64,000 bases of DNA, taken from NCBI RefSeq assembly GCF_041154385.1, contig NZ_AP028929.1, forward strand, positions 310,001-374,000, given 5' to 3'. This document shows, one piece after another, positions 45,212 through 56,753 of this stretch. Positions within the stretch are counted from its first letter, which is position 1, and each line of letters opens with the position of its first letter. The DNA is from Streptococcus sp. SN-1. Lineage in GTDB: Bacteria > Bacillota > Bacilli > Lactobacillales > Streptococcaceae. Below the pieces are notes generated by a model. That model worked only from the letters and a program-made list of their open reading frames with translations. It ran no database searches and was not told where the DNA came from. The position numbers were made by a program, and so were the translations under genes.

Positions 45212-46090
45212 ATGGGGAAAGAAATTAAAGCTGCTTATGCGATATTAAATTATAATACTTGGGAAGATACTGCGAGTTTAGCACAGAAAGTTGCAACATT
45301 TCAGCATATTCAATCTGTGATAATAGTGGATAATTTATCAACAGATGATTCATACCAGTATTTAAAAAGACTTGAGGGAGAGAAAATTTCAGTTTATCAA
45401 ACACAAAGAAATGGTGGATATTCTGTTGGGAATAATGTTGCAGCACGAATAGCTTATAATATGGGAGTTGATATTCTTTTCATTTCAAATCCAGACGTTG
45501 ATATTGATGAAAAAGATTCCTTGATGATTGCACAAAATTTGTATAAAAATAGTTCATATGCACTTCTATCAGGTATAGAATATAATGCCATGAAGGAGAT
45601 AGATTTGCCAATTGTTTGGCATGAAAATTCTTATTACGATGACTTACTTGATTGTCTGTTTTTAACCAGAAAATTGCGAAGAAAAAAAGAAGATATCAAT
45701 TTGTCAATGATTAAATCATCCATAATAGATGTAGATCTTGTTAAAGGATCGTTTTTTGCTGTAAGACTGTCTGATTTTCATGATGTTGGTTATTTTGATG
45801 AATCTGTATTTCTTTTTTGTGAAGAGAGAATATTAGCTAAAAAGTTACAAAGAGCAAATAAAAAAATAGGTATTTTGCCTGAAGCGAAATATTACCACAA
45901 TCATTCAACTTCTATAAATGAGAGATATAAAAAGAAAAAAGAACAGATAGTTTTACTATATAATGCTCGTTATTACTATAATGTGACGTATCAAAATATT
46001 AGCTTTTTGAAAAAAATTTTCCTAAAACTATTCATGTTTTTATCTACCATTGAATATTCGATACTAGATTATATTAGACGAAAGGGATAG
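45212..46090 (+). CDS. Glycosyltransferase family 2, rhamnosyltransferase type
   Basis: 292 residues. GT-A fold with the opening AYAILNYNTWEDTASLAQ, VIIVDNLSTDDSYQYL, NGGYSVGNNVAARIAYNMG and ILFISNPDVDI (the DxD-like site). WbbL-like rhamnosyltransferases share this GGYSVGNN...NPDV pattern. Starts one base after the acetyltransferase stop. Confidence 0.82.
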   Translation: MGKEIKAAYAILNYNTWEDTASLAQKVATFQHIQSVIIVDNLSTDDSYQYLKRLEGEKISVYQTQRNGGYSVGNNVAARIAYNMGVDILFISNPDVDIDEKDSLMIAQNLYKNSSYALLSGIEYNAMKEIDLPIVWHENSYYDDLLDCLFLTRKLRRKKEDINLSMIKSSIIDVDLVKGSFFAVRLSDFHDVGYFDESVFLFCEERILAKKLQRANKKIGILPEAKYYHNHSTSINERYKKKKEQIVLLYNARYYYNVTYQNISFLKKIFLKLFMFLSTIEYSILDYIRRKG

Positions 46091-46096
46091 TTTTTT

Positions 46097-47338
46097 ATGG
46101 TTATTAACTTTAGTAAATATAATTGGATTTTAATTTTAATCTTATCGAGCTCAGAACTTTTTTCTAAAGAAACAAATCTTTTTTTATTACTATTTATTCT
46201 ACTATACTATGTTTTAGTTCGTGGAGGGAGACTACCTATTTCAATTCCAGGAGCGAAATATTATTTTACTTTATTAATAGTGGGGCTGTTTATAGGTATT
46301 GTGAATGTAATAATTAACGAAAATACAGTATTTAATTTTGTAAAGCACTTTATTTATTACTTATTACCTCTATTTTTTTGGCAGTTTGGATATATTCTGT
46401 CAAATAAAGAGAATTTATCTTGCAAGCCAAAAAATATTAAGGAATCAATTGTTATAACAGCATTTCTATTATCTTCTTATGATTTAATAGGATCAATCAT
46501 TAGTTTCTTATCTAGGACTAAGGAAATTGTTGATTTATATAGTTTACGGTCAGAATTTGGTCGAGGTTTCTATGTACCAATTATTGCACTGTATTTAGTT
46601 CTTTTTTATTCTAGAGAAATAAAGTTGAGCAAAAATTTTAAGAGATTTTTGGTACTATTGTTTACAATCTCGATTTTGATACATTTTTCTAGGACACATT
46701 TTATTATTTTATTAATTCTAGTATTTTTTTCAGGATTTGAAAAAAATATGAAAAATATTAAAAAAATAATATTTGCAGGAACATTGATATTAGCAGGTGT
46801 AGGTGTTTTATATTTATATTTTCCAAATTTAGTCATAGATTTTTATAATAAAACATCTCAATCAATGACGGAAATCACGTTTTCTAAATCGTCATGGTCC
46901 CATAAAGATATCATATGGAATTGGCGTGGATATGAAATGTACTCTGCCTTAAATCATTTCAAATCTTCAAGTTTTTTTGAGCAAATTTTAGGAGGAGGAT
47001 TTGGAACAGTTTTATACATGGGAGAATATGCGTATTTGGTAAGTGATTTACCGTATCTTCTTTTTTTACATAATGGATATTTCACTACTTTACTTGTTTT
47101 TGGTGTTAGTGGGGTCATACTATTCGTTTTATGGGTGCTTAGTTTATTTGGTTATAGCAAGTATATTAATAATACCCAAGATTCTAATTTTATAAAAGGT
47201 CTTGCTGTGGTTATATTATTTACCACATATTTTGTAAATGGTCCTCTTTTTTCTGTTTCACAGGCTACCTTCTTGCTTTATTTTGCACTTTTTAGTAATA
47301 ATCATGGAGAATTAGATGAAGATTTTAAAAAGAATTAA
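46097..47338 (+). CDS. wzy: Capsule repeat-unit polymerase Wzy
   Basis: 413 residues with about ten hydrophobic segments and no motif other than the long periplasmic loop expected of Wzy (around residues 255-305, with WRGYEMYSALNHFKSSSFFE). It follows the glycosyltransferases and precedes Wzx. Such proteins vary greatly in sequence and determine the linkage between repeats. The gene overlaps the next by 23 bases. Confidence 0.75.
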   Translation: MVINFSKYNWILILILSSSELFSKETNLFLLLFILLYYVLVRGGRLPISIPGAKYYFTLLIVGLFIGIVNVIINENTVFNFVKHFIYYLLPLFFWQFGYILSNKENLSCKPKNIKESIVITAFLLSSYDLIGSIISFLSRTKEIVDLYSLRSEFGRGFYVPIIALYLVLFYSREIKLSKNFKRFLVLLFTISILIHFSRTHFIILLILVFFSGFEKNMKNIKKIIFAGTLILAGVGVLYLYFPNLVIDFYNKTSQSMTEITFSKSSWSHKDIIWNWRGYEMYSALNHFKSSSFFEQILGGGFGTVLYMGEYAYLVSDLPYLLFLHNGYFTTLLVFGVSGVILFVLWVLSLFGYSKYINNTQDSNFIKGLAVVILFTTYFVNGPLFSVSQATFLLYFALFSNNHGELDEDFKKN

Positions 47339-48476
47339 ATTTATGTTAATGCTGCTTTATACCTCAACTTTTCCAAGATGTGAGAAAATACTGATTTTTG
47401 GATCATGGTTGGGTGAAAAATATGCAGATAATCCAAGATATTTGTTTGAGTATGTGATTAAGAATCGTCCCGATTTAAAAGCTATATGGATTACGAGTAA
47501 TCAAGATGTTTTTAAAGAATTACAGAAGAAACAATATCCTGTGATGATGGCAGATGAGAGTGAAACTCATAAAATTATAAAGAAAGCTAAATATATTTTT
47601 ACAGCTACAGGTATTTTTGATATCGGAGTAGAAAATAGTAGGTTGATTGGTGGTGCTTTTTTAATTAACCTTTGGCATGGCATTCCTTTGAAAAAAATCA
47701 TGTATGATGATAAACATTCAGCACTTCACAACCGTAGTAAACTAGTGACTTTGGTAGAAAAAATTCCTCTTCGAAACTATTTTGTTATTTCCACTAGTAC
47801 TGCAATAACTCAAATTTATCAGTCGGCTTTTCGCGTAAAGAAATCTCATATATTAGAACTTGGTCAGCCTAGAAATGACTATTTTTATGATAAGTCTTAT
47901 CCAGCAAGTTCACTAATACAAGAATTAAAAAGTAAAAATATTATCTTATATATGCCGACGCATCGCAATGAAGGAAAGAAACAAATTAATCTAGATAATT
48001 TAATGGATTTAAATCGATTAAATAAATGGTGTGAAGAAACAAATTCAATTTTTGTAATAAAAAAACACTTCTATCATTCAAAAGAAAAAACACTTGAGAA
48101 AGAATATTCATCAATAATTGATGTGACAAATGAGAAGGTCGATGCTCAAGAATTACTCAAATATTCAAAGATCTTAATAACTGACTACTCGAGCTGCTAT
48201 ATTGACTACTTATTGTTGAATCGTCCAATTATATTTTTTAATTATGATTATGATGATTATTTGAGGATGGATCGTTCGCTATATTTTCCATATGAGAAGG
48301 TTACTCCAGGGGAGAAATGTCAAAACTTTGATGAATTATTAGTGACTTTGCAAAATCTATATGTAGGAAAAGATGATTATAGGGAACAGCGTGAAAATAT
48401 TAAAACTTTCTTTTATTCTAGTGAAACTCAGAAGTCAGTTTCTGAAAAAATCATTAATCACGTACTAAATCTATAA
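47316..48476 (+). CDS. CDP-glycerol glycerophosphotransferase family protein
   Basis: 386 residues. Glyphos_transf features: LIFGSWLGEKYADNPRYLFE near the N terminus, LINLWHGIPLKKIMYDDKHS, ILYMPTHRNEG and the late ITDYSSCYIDYLLLNRPIIF. TagF/TagB relatives transfer glycerol-phosphate from CDP-glycerol to an acceptor. With the cytidylyltransferase gene at 50783, this points to phosphoglycerol side groups or linkages in the capsule. Confidence 0.85.
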   Translation: MKILKRIKFMLMLLYTSTFPRCEKILIFGSWLGEKYADNPRYLFEYVIKNRPDLKAIWITSNQDVFKELQKKQYPVMMADESETHKIIKKAKYIFTATGIFDIGVENSRLIGGAFLINLWHGIPLKKIMYDDKHSALHNRSKLVTLVEKIPLRNYFVISTSTAITQIYQSAFRVKKSHILELGQPRNDYFYDKSYPASSLIQELKSKNIILYMPTHRNEGKKQINLDNLMDLNRLNKWCEETNSIFVIKKHFYHSKEKTLEKEYSSIIDVTNEKVDAQELLKYSKILITDYSSCYIDYLLLNRPIIFFNYDYDDYLRMDRSLYFPYEKVTPGEKCQNFDELLVTLQNLYVGKDDYREQRENIKTFFYSSETQKSVSEKIINHVLNL

Positions 48477-48493
48477 CTTTATTGGAATCTGTA

Positions 48494-49933
48494 ATGAAAA
48501 AAATATTAAATAAGTATTATTCTTTATCTAATCCTGTAAAAGCTTCAATTTGGTTTACTATTTGCAATGTTCTTCAAAAAGGAATTTCAATGATTACTGT
48601 TCCAGTTTTTACTAGATTATTGACAACGGAACAATATGGTGTATACTCTGTATATCAATCATGGTATTCAATAATTGGAGTTTTTGCAACACTAAACCTA
48701 TATTATGGAGTCTTTAATAATGGAATGGTTAAATACGAGAAAGATAAAAACGCCTTTACTTCCTCTATGCAGGGACTAACAACAACAGTTACAGCTATAT
48801 TTTTAGTGATATATTTAATAGGGATTGATTTTTGGAACTCGTTGTTAGGTTTACCTACGCTACTAATCTTAGTGATGTTCTTTGATTTGTTTTTTACTCC
48901 TGCTTATTCTTTTTGGGCTGCGCGTCAGAGATTTGAATATCAATATCGAAACTTAGTATTTATCACATTTATTATAGTGATTGGAAGCCCTATTATTGGT
49001 ATTTCTTCAGTTGTTTTATCGACTTATAAAGCGGAGGCTAGAGTTATCTCATTTGTGTTAGTTCAATCTTGTATAGGATTATATTTCTATGTTTTGAACC
49101 TTTACCGAGGTAAATATTTTTTTTGTAAAAAATATTGGCTCTATGCTTTGAATTTTAATTTACCTCTTATTCCTCATTATTTATCGCAATCAGTTTTAAA
49201 CCAATCGGATAGAATAATGATTAATTCAATGGTAGGAATGGGAGAAGCAGCTATTTATAGTGTTGCTTACAGCATATCAACTTTGATGGTTTTAGTGACA
49301 AGTGCTATAAACAGCTCTTTTATTCCTTACACATATAAGTGTATTCGAGATAAGAAATATACTGAACTAGGGAAAAGTGCAAATCTTTTAATTACTCTGG
49401 TAGGCATTGGTTCGATTTTAACTATTTCTCTTGGACCAGAAATCATTCAATTATTTGCACCAAAACAATATTACGAAGCAATATGGATTATTCCTCCAGT
49501 TGCTCTTTCAGTTTATTTCATGTTCTTATATCCCATTTTTGGTAACATTGAGTTTTACTTTGAAGCAAATCATTTTGTAATGTGGGCTTCAATAGGTGGA
49601 GCAATTATGAATATTTTTTTGAATTTTATTTTTATAAAACACTTTGGCTATATTGCGGCAGGCTATACAACTTTATTCTGTTATATTTTATTTGCGTTGG
49701 GACATTACATTTTTATGAGAAGAGTATTGTATCAGAATCTTTCGGGTATCCAAATTTATGATTCTCGATATATTTTCTTTTTTTCGTTTCTTCTTCTGAT
49801 TCTAATGCTACTAATCGTGATTATTTATCCATTTGTGTTGATTCGTTATATTGCTATCTCACTCATCCTAGGAGGATGTTTTTTAAAGAGGAGAAAGATA
49901 ATGAGTTCGATAGTCATGATAAAAAAACAGTGA
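48494..49933 (+). CDS. wzx: Capsule repeat-unit flippase Wzx
   Basis: 479 residues from ATG 48494 (an in-frame TTG lies 12 bases upstream). Twelve to fourteen membrane segments in the MATE/polysaccharide transporter pattern: IWFTICNVLQKGISMITVPV and FTRLLTTEQYGVYSVYQSW at the N terminus are hallmark of Wzx. It flips lipid-linked repeat units to the outer face. The ribosome binding site is weak. Confidence 0.88.
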   Translation: MKKILNKYYSLSNPVKASIWFTICNVLQKGISMITVPVFTRLLTTEQYGVYSVYQSWYSIIGVFATLNLYYGVFNNGMVKYEKDKNAFTSSMQGLTTTVTAIFLVIYLIGIDFWNSLLGLPTLLILVMFFDLFFTPAYSFWAARQRFEYQYRNLVFITFIIVIGSPIIGISSVVLSTYKAEARVISFVLVQSCIGLYFYVLNLYRGKYFFCKKYWLYALNFNLPLIPHYLSQSVLNQSDRIMINSMVGMGEAAIYSVAYSISTLMVLVTSAINSSFIPYTYKCIRDKKYTELGKSANLLITLVGIGSILTISLGPEIIQLFAPKQYYEAIWIIPPVALSVYFMFLYPIFGNIEFYFEANHFVMWASIGGAIMNIFLNFIFIKHFGYIAAGYTTLFCYILFALGHYIFMRRVLYQNLSGIQIYDSRYIFFFSFLLLILMLLIVIIYPFVLIRYIAISLILGGCFLKRRKIMSSIVMIKKQ

Positions 49934-49942
49934 GGTACACGC

Positions 49943-50755
49943 ATGACAGAAATAAATAAACAGTTACATGAAACATTAATCGAAATTTTAGACTTTGTAA
50001 AAGAAATTTGTGAAAAACATGAATTAACTTATTTTTTGGTCTATGGTACGGCACTCGGTGCAAAACGCCATTGTGGATTTATTCCGTGGGATGACGATGT
50101 TGATATTGCGTTGCCACGAGATCACTATAATATATTGATCGACATAATTTCTAAAACGGAACAATCTATATTTAGTCTTCAAAATGAAGAGAACGAGCCG
50201 AACTATTTTTTACCATTTGCTAAATTAAGAAAAAATAATACGATTTTTATTGAAAAGATTCTTGATGTTGAATATGAGAATAACGGTATTTACATTGATA
50301 TTTTTCCACTAGATTTCGTAGAGAATCCGGACTCTTTCAATTTTAAGATCAGGAAAGCTACCTTTAATTATATAAAGCATATTTTAAAATTTTCAAGTTG
50401 CAGAAGTTTTTATAAAAATAAATACAGTAGCGTGCGTTATTTGATGGAAAATATTATGAGTATTCCTACCCTGTTTTTTTCAAATAGGAGATTACTATTC
50501 TTAGCGAATAATTTAATTTCATCAACGAATAAAGCTGATTTTATTGGTCAATATGATGAAAGTAGCGAAAGAGCTATCATGCCTTCAAGCTATTATTTCC
50601 CGCCTAGATCCGCTGTGTTTGAAGGAAAGACTTATAGTGTTCCTGCGAAATTAGAAGATTATTTAAAATATTTTTATGGTTCGGATTATATGGAATTACC
50701 ACCAATAGAAAAAAGAGTCACTCATCAACCAATAAAACTTAGATTCAAAAAATAA
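49943..50755 (+). CDS. LicD-family phosphotransferase
   Basis: 270 residues. LicD signature YFLVYGTALGAKRHCGFIPW and DDDVDIALPRDHY near residues 34-60, then FAKLRKNNTIF and IDIFPLDFVENP. LicD proteins transfer phosphocholine or other phospho-diol groups from CDP-activated donors to sugars. Next to the CDP-glycerol enzyme it may handle phosphoglycerol or phosphocholine. GAGG precedes the ATG. Confidence 0.87.
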   Translation: MTEINKQLHETLIEILDFVKEICEKHELTYFLVYGTALGAKRHCGFIPWDDDVDIALPRDHYNILIDIISKTEQSIFSLQNEENEPNYFLPFAKLRKNNTIFIEKILDVEYENNGIYIDIFPLDFVENPDSFNFKIRKATFNYIKHILKFSSCRSFYKNKYSSVRYLMENIMSIPTLFFSNRRLLFLANNLISSTNKADFIGQYDESSERAIMPSSYYFPPRSAVFEGKTYSVPAKLEDYLKYFYGSDYMELPPIEKRVTHQPIKLRFKK

Positions 50756-50782
50756 TTGGGTATTCTGTAGAAGGAGAATATA

Positions 50783-51175
50783 ATGAAAAGAGTAATTACA
50801 TACGGAACGTTTGATTTGCTTCATTATGGACATATCAATTTATTGCGACGTGCAAAAGAATTAGGTGACTATCTAGTGGTAGTTGTTTCAAGTGATGAAT
50901 TCAACCTAATTGAAAAAAATAAAGTTTGTTACTTTAATTATGAGCATAGAAAAAGTTTAGTCGAAGCTATTAGATATGTGGATCTTGTTATTCCTGAAAC
51001 TAGTTGGGAACAAAAACGGAGTGATGTCAAAGAGTATCATATTGATACTTTTGTGATGGGGGATGATTGGATTGGAGAATTTGATTATCTAAAAGAAGAA
51101 GGAGTCGAAGTTGTTTACTTACCGCGGACCAAAGAAATTTCGACAACTAAAATAAAAAAAGATTTATCAGAGTAA
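50783..51175 (+). CDS. gct: Glycerol-3-phosphate cytidylyltransferase
   Basis: 130 residues, full length for TagD-type enzymes. Nucleotidyltransferase motifs: TYGTFDLLHYGHINLLRRA with HxGH, and RTKEISTTKIKKD with the ISTTKIK motif near the C terminus. It makes CDP-glycerol from glycerol-3-phosphate and CTP. AGAAGGAGA precedes the start. In group 18, 23 and related capsules such genes provide phosphoglycerol. Confidence 0.93.
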   Translation: MKRVITYGTFDLLHYGHINLLRRAKELGDYLVVVVSSDEFNLIEKNKVCYFNYEHRKSLVEAIRYVDLVIPETSWEQKRSDVKEYHIDTFVMGDDWIGEFDYLKEEGVEVVYLPRTKEISTTKIKKDLSE

Positions 51176-51331
51176 TATTCTGAAATAAGCATTGTTCTGT
51201 TATTGTTCTTGAATTGACTGCCTTATCTTAAAGTAGAGATGCTAAAATCGAGATAAAAGAGAAAAAATCATAGAACAATACCAATATAGTAAAAAATATT
51301 GTAATTTAATAACAAAGAAAGGTACCCTATT

Positions 51332-52201
51332 ATGAAAGGTATTATTCTCGCAGGTGGTTCGGGGACACGTTTATATCCTTTGACTCGAGCTGCATCAAAA
51401 CAACTGATGCCGGTTTATGATAAACCGATGATTTACTACCCACTTTCAACATTGATGTTGGCTGGGATTAGGGATATTTTGATTATCTCAACTCCTCAAG
51501 ATTTGCCTCGTTTTAAAGAGCTCCTTCAAGACGGGTCTGAGTTTGGGATTAAACTGTCTTATGCAGAGCAACCGAGTCCAGACGGTTTGGCACAAGCCTT
51601 TATCATTGGGGAAGAGTTTATTGGCGATGATAGTGTTGCTCTGATCTTAGGTGACAATATCTATCATGGTCCTGGCCTTTCGAAGATGCTACAAAAGGCA
51701 GCTAGTAAGGAGTCAGGAGCAACTGTTTTTGGCTACCATGTGAAGGATCCAGAGCGCTTTGGTGTAGTTGAGTTTGACAAGGATATGAACGCTATTTCTA
51801 TAGAAGAAAAGCCAGAAAACCCTCGTTCAAACTATGCAGTTACAGGACTCTATTTTTATGATAATGATGTAGTTGAAATTGCTAAGAGTATTAAACCAAG
51901 TCCTCGTGGTGAACTGGAAATTACAGATGTAAATAAGGCTTACCTAGATCGTGGAGATTTATCCGTTGAGGTTATGGGACGTGGCTTTGCTTGGCTAGAT
52001 ACTGGAACTCATGAAAGTTTACTAGAGGCTTCACAGTATATCGAAACAGTTCAACGTATGCAAAATGTTCAGGTAGCAAACTTGGAAGAAATTGCTTACC
52101 GCATGGGCTATATCAGTCGCGAAGATGTGTTGGCCTTAGCCCAACCACTTAAGAAAAATGAATACGGGCAGTATCTGCTCCGTTTGATAGGAGAAGCATA
52201 G
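51332..52201 (+). CDS. rmlA: Glucose-1-phosphate thymidylyltransferase
   Basis: 289 residues. [20 protein letters not shown] is the nucleotide-binding loop, followed by [20 protein letters not shown] and [16 protein letters not shown]. It makes dTDP-glucose, step one of dTDP-L-rhamnose synthesis. The 156-base gap before it holds no convincing promoter. The gene stop is one base before the rmlC ATG. Confidence 0.97.
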   Translation: MKGIILAGGSGTRLYPLTRAASKQLMPVYDKPMIYYPLSTLMLAGIRDILIISTPQDLPRFKELLQDGSEFGIKLSYAEQPSPDGLAQAFIIGEEFIGDDSVALILGDNIYHGPGLSKMLQKAASKESGATVFGYHVKDPERFGVVEFDKDMNAISIEEKPENPRSNYAVTGLYFYDNDVVEIAKSIKPSPRGELEITDVNKAYLDRGDLSVEVMGRGFAWLDTGTHESLLEASQYIETVQRMQNVQVANLEEIAYRMGYISREDVLALAQPLKKNEYGQYLLRLIGEA

Positions 52202-52795
52202 ATGACAGATAAATTTTTCGGCAAGACACTTGCAGCACACAAGGTTGATGCAATCCCAGGTATGCTGGAGTTTGATATCCCTGTGCATGGAGACAACCGT
52301 GGCTGGTTTAAAGAAAATTTCCAAAAGGAAAAAATGCTGCCACTTGGATTTCCAGAGTCTTTCTTTGCAGAAGGAAAATTGCAAAACAATGTATCCTTCT
52401 CACGCAAAAATGTTCTCCGTGGCTTGCATGCAGAACCATGGGATAAGTACATCTCTGTAGCAGATGGAGGGAAAGTTCTGGGTTCTTGGGTTGATCTACG
52501 TGAAGGAGAAACCTTCGGAAATACCTATCAGACAGTTATTGATGCTAGCAAGGGAATTTTTGTTCCTAGAGGCGTGGCCAATGGTTTTCAAGTCCTATCA
52601 GATACAGTTTCTTATAGTTATCTGGTCAATGACTACTGGGCTCTTGAACTCAAACCCAAGTATGCCTTTGTGAACTATGCTGATCCAAGCCTTGGCATTG
52701 AATGGGAAAATCTTGCAGAAGCAGAGGTTTCAGAAGCAGATAAAAATCATCCACTACTTAAGGATGTAAAACCTTTGAAAAAAGAAGATTTGTAA
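52202..52795 (+). CDS. rmlC: dTDP-4-dehydrorhamnose 3,5-epimerase
   Basis: 197 residues, cupin fold: IPVHGDNRGWFKENFQKEKM, FSRKNVLRGLHAEPWDKYIS with the catalytic histidine, and IFVPRGVANGFQVLSDTVSY. Third reaction of dTDP-rhamnose synthesis. Longer than the classical RmlC (~185) but normal for streptococci. Confidence 0.97.
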   Translation: MTDKFFGKTLAAHKVDAIPGMLEFDIPVHGDNRGWFKENFQKEKMLPLGFPESFFAEGKLQNNVSFSRKNVLRGLHAEPWDKYISVADGGKVLGSWVDLREGETFGNTYQTVIDASKGIFVPRGVANGFQVLSDTVSYSYLVNDYWALELKPKYAFVNYADPSLGIEWENLAEAEVSEADKNHPLLKDVKPLKKEDL

Positions 52796-53855
<1,060 letters not shown>

Positions 53856-53857
<2 letters not shown>

Positions 53858-53880
53858 AAAGCAGGAAATAACTGCTTTTT
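53856..53880 (+). terminator. Hairpin at the end of rmlB
   Basis: AAAAAGCAG pairs with CTGCTTTTT around a 7-base loop; it overlaps the rmlB stop. A diverged copy lies near 55771-55796. Confidence 0.6.
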
Positions 53881-53928
53881 ATTGCTATATTGGGAAGAGT
53901 TGTTAATCGATTGAAAGGGAAAAAGTAT

Positions 53929-55503
53929 ATGAAGTTGAAGAAAAAACGTATTCGAAATTCGGCAAAAGCAAAGATGAAATCAATAGAAAAAGCGATAAAG
54001 ATTGGTATGGATAATTTGTACAGTAATGTGAGTTATCTTCTACAGGAGTTAGAGCTAAAAAACGATGCCTCATCTGAGTATGTCATTTTAAAAAGCAAAG
54101 ATGATATTTTAGAAGAGATGGACAAACTCAAAAAAGATATTATTTTTCTTTCTAAAGGAGTCAATATAAATTTCATTATACCTATACTTCTCAAAGCTCT
54201 AGATAAAATTTATTTTGATGATAATTGGAAACATTTGAAAGATAAGGGTATCGCATTAAAAAATCTGATTGCTATTATATGGTCGGAGGGAGACAAAACT
54301 CTTTTAAGCAATACTTGTGTACTAGAGAGATCTTTTTTTGTTTTATTAAAAAAGATGATTAAGTATTCAAAACTTGTTCACTATCAGTGGTTATTTTCAG
54401 GTGAGAAAAATGATTTGCAAATAGTTCTTTATTTATCTGAAATGGAGGTAGAATTGGACGAAACTTCTAGAAAATTTTTACAGAATAACTATATCTTTCC
54501 AGAAGTTACATATGGTGATGGACAAAGGTCTACAGGAATAAATAATAATTTATTTTTTGATGATCCTGGAAAATACATCGATTCTATAAATAAAATATTC
54601 GATGGAGCAGAACCAAATAATATTGATTATTTTAAAGGAACTTTTTTTGAACATTTCAAAGGAGTTGATGATACTAGATATACAAATTTTTGGAAGGGGT
54701 TCAAAATAAGATTGAATTTGTTTACTAATTCCTTTGTCCAGCAACAAAATAATGGTGGGATATTTTACTTAAGTATGAGTGAATTTGAGAGAATTACTTC
54801 TCAGTACACTTATGATTCAAACTTTAAAAATAATTTAATGTTAACTAGAGATTTTATAGATATTGACTATTTAGGAAATCCAAATAAAATTGTCTCAAGA
54901 CCTTTAATCCCATTATTTAATGAGAAATATTGTTTTATATCATGTTATAATATGTTTGATTCTCTTAATAATTATATTGAATCATTTATTTTTAAAATGA
55001 ATACAACAGGAACAATACCTGAAAAAGATGAGGAGTTATTTCAGATTATATATTCAAAACCATTTGAAATAGAAGTTATTAAATTATTGTGTAATTCTGG
55101 GTATCAATCTGGTAGTGTTACTAACAGCGGAGCTTGGCAAATATATACAGAAACAGGATTAGTGACTAAAGAAATTGCGAATGATGATTTTCGAAATCAA
55201 AATACAGGAGAAATTGATTGTTTAGCAATAAGTGAAGCTAAACGAATTATCTATGTTATTGAGTGTAAAGTATTACAGCTTCCATCAGATTTTTTGTCAT
55301 ATAGAAATAGAATAACTCACCTCCATGGAAAGTATAGAGAACAACTTCAGAAAAAAGTAGATTTTGTGAAAAGTAAATATAAAGATTATTCTATTAGGCC
55401 TATTCTTTTATTAGATAAAGGCTTTACAACAATTAGACAGTATCCTAATAATTCAGATAATTTGAGAATTTTGACGTTAAATTTATTAAAAGAAGAATTA
55501 TAA
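53929..55503 (+). CDS. Predicted PD-(D/E)XK nuclease-like protein inserted in the capsule locus
   Basis: 524 residues from ATG 53929, which has GAAAGGGA upstream; a TTG at 53890 would be alternative but lies before the binding site. The first ~370 residues are charged and helical and match no family I know. The C-terminal ~150 residues have the order of a restriction-endonuclease fold: a leading Glu in KPFEIEVIKLL (E380/E382), then GEIDCLAI (E428, D430), then IIYVIECKVL (E445-x-K447). It is far more AT-rich than rmlB. It has no relation to sugar synthesis and is flanked by a duplicated rmlB end, so it was inserted. A stand-alone nuclease of this type might be a defence gene; the function is not proven. 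Confidence 0.65.
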   Translation: MKLKKKRIRNSAKAKMKSIEKAIKIGMDNLYSNVSYLLQELELKNDASSEYVILKSKDDILEEMDKLKKDIIFLSKGVNINFIIPILLKALDKIYFDDNWKHLKDKGIALKNLIAIIWSEGDKTLLSNTCVLERSFFVLLKKMIKYSKLVHYQWLFSGEKNDLQIVLYLSEMEVELDETSRKFLQNNYIFPEVTYGDGQRSTGINNNLFFDDPGKYIDSINKIFDGAEPNNIDYFKGTFFEHFKGVDDTRYTNFWKGFKIRLNLFTNSFVQQQNNGGIFYLSMSEFERITSQYTYDSNFKNNLMLTRDFIDIDYLGNPNKIVSRPLIPLFNEKYCFISCYNMFDSLNNYIESFIFKMNTTGTIPEKDEELFQIIYSKPFEIEVIKLLCNSGYQSGSVTNSGAWQIYTETGLVTKEIANDDFRNQNTGEIDCLAISEAKRIIYVIECKVLQLPSDFLSYRNRITHLHGKYREQLQKKVDFVKSKYKDYSIRPILLLDKGFTTIRQYPNNSDNLRILTLNLLKEEL

Positions 55504-55524
55504 TAAATTTAGTAAATTTTATAA

Positions 55525-55816
<292 letters not shown>

Positions 55817-55838
55817 TACAAATTAGAAAGGTATAGAG

Positions 55839-56690
55839 ATGATTTTAATTACAGGATCAAAAGGTCAGTTAGGAACTGAACTTCGTTATTTATTGGATGA
55901 GCGTAATGAAGAATACGTAGCAGTAGATGTGGATGAGATGGACATTACCAATGCAGAGATGGTTGAGAAAGTTTTTGAAGAGGTGAAACCGACTTTAGTC
56001 TACCATTGTGCAGCCTACACCGCTGTTGATGCAGCAGAGGATGAAGGGAAAGAATTGGACTTCGCCATCAATGTGACGGGGACAGAGAATGTCGCAAAAG
56101 CATCTGAAAAGCATGGTGCAACTCTAGTTTATATTTCTACCGACTATGTCTTTGATGGTAGAAAACCAGTTGGACAAGAGTGGGAAGTTGATGACCGACC
56201 AGATCCACAGACAGAATATGGACGCACTAAGCGTATGGGAGAAGAGTTAGTTGAGAAGCATGTGTCTAATTTCTATATTATCCGTACTGCCTGGGTATTT
56301 GGAAATTATGGCAAAAATTTCGTTTTTACCATGCAAAATCTTGCGAAAAATCATAAGACTTTAACAGTTGTAAATGACCAGCACGGTCGTCCGACTTGGA
56401 CTCGTACCTTGGCTGAGTTCATGACCTACCTGGCTGAAAACCGCAAGGAATTTGGTTATTATCATTTGTCAAACGATGCTACAGAAGACACAACTTGGTA
56501 TGATTTTGCAGTTGAAATTTTGAAAGATACAGATGTGGAAATCAAGCCAGTAGATTCAAGCCAATTTCCAGCAAAAGCTAAACGTCCGCTAAACTCAACA
56601 ATGAGCCTTTCTAAAGCTAAAGCTACTGGATTTGTCATTCCAACCTGGCAAGATGCCTTGAAAGAATTTTACAAACAAGAAGTAAGATAA
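55839..56690 (+). CDS. rmlD: dTDP-4-dehydrorhamnose reductase
   Basis: 283 residues. ILITGSKGQLGTELRYLLDE, VYHCAAYTAVDAAEDEGKEL, VYISTDYVFDGRKPVGQEW and YGRTKRMGEE (the YxxxK motif). Final step to dTDP-L-rhamnose. GAAAGGTATAGAG precedes the start. Normally it follows rmlB directly; here it is displaced by the nuclease-like insertion. Confidence 0.97.
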   Translation: MILITGSKGQLGTELRYLLDERNEEYVAVDVDEMDITNAEMVEKVFEEVKPTLVYHCAAYTAVDAAEDEGKELDFAINVTGTENVAKASEKHGATLVYISTDYVFDGRKPVGQEWEVDDRPDPQTEYGRTKRMGEELVEKHVSNFYIIRTAWVFGNYGKNFVFTMQNLAKNHKTLTVVNDQHGRPTWTRTLAEFMTYLAENRKEFGYYHLSNDATEDTTWYDFAVEILKDTDVEIKPVDSSQFPAKAKRPLNSTMSLSKAKATGFVIPTWQDALKEFYKQEVR

Positions 56691-56753
56691 GCAATAGAAT
56701 GATTTTTCTAGTCTAATAAAAGAGGCAGATAATAAACTCCAAAGGAACTTAAG

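Noticed and set aside
53890-53928. TTG start for the nuclease-like gene
   Set aside because: The extra 13 residues lie in the duplicated rmlB flank and before the GAAAGGGA binding site that fits ATG 53929.
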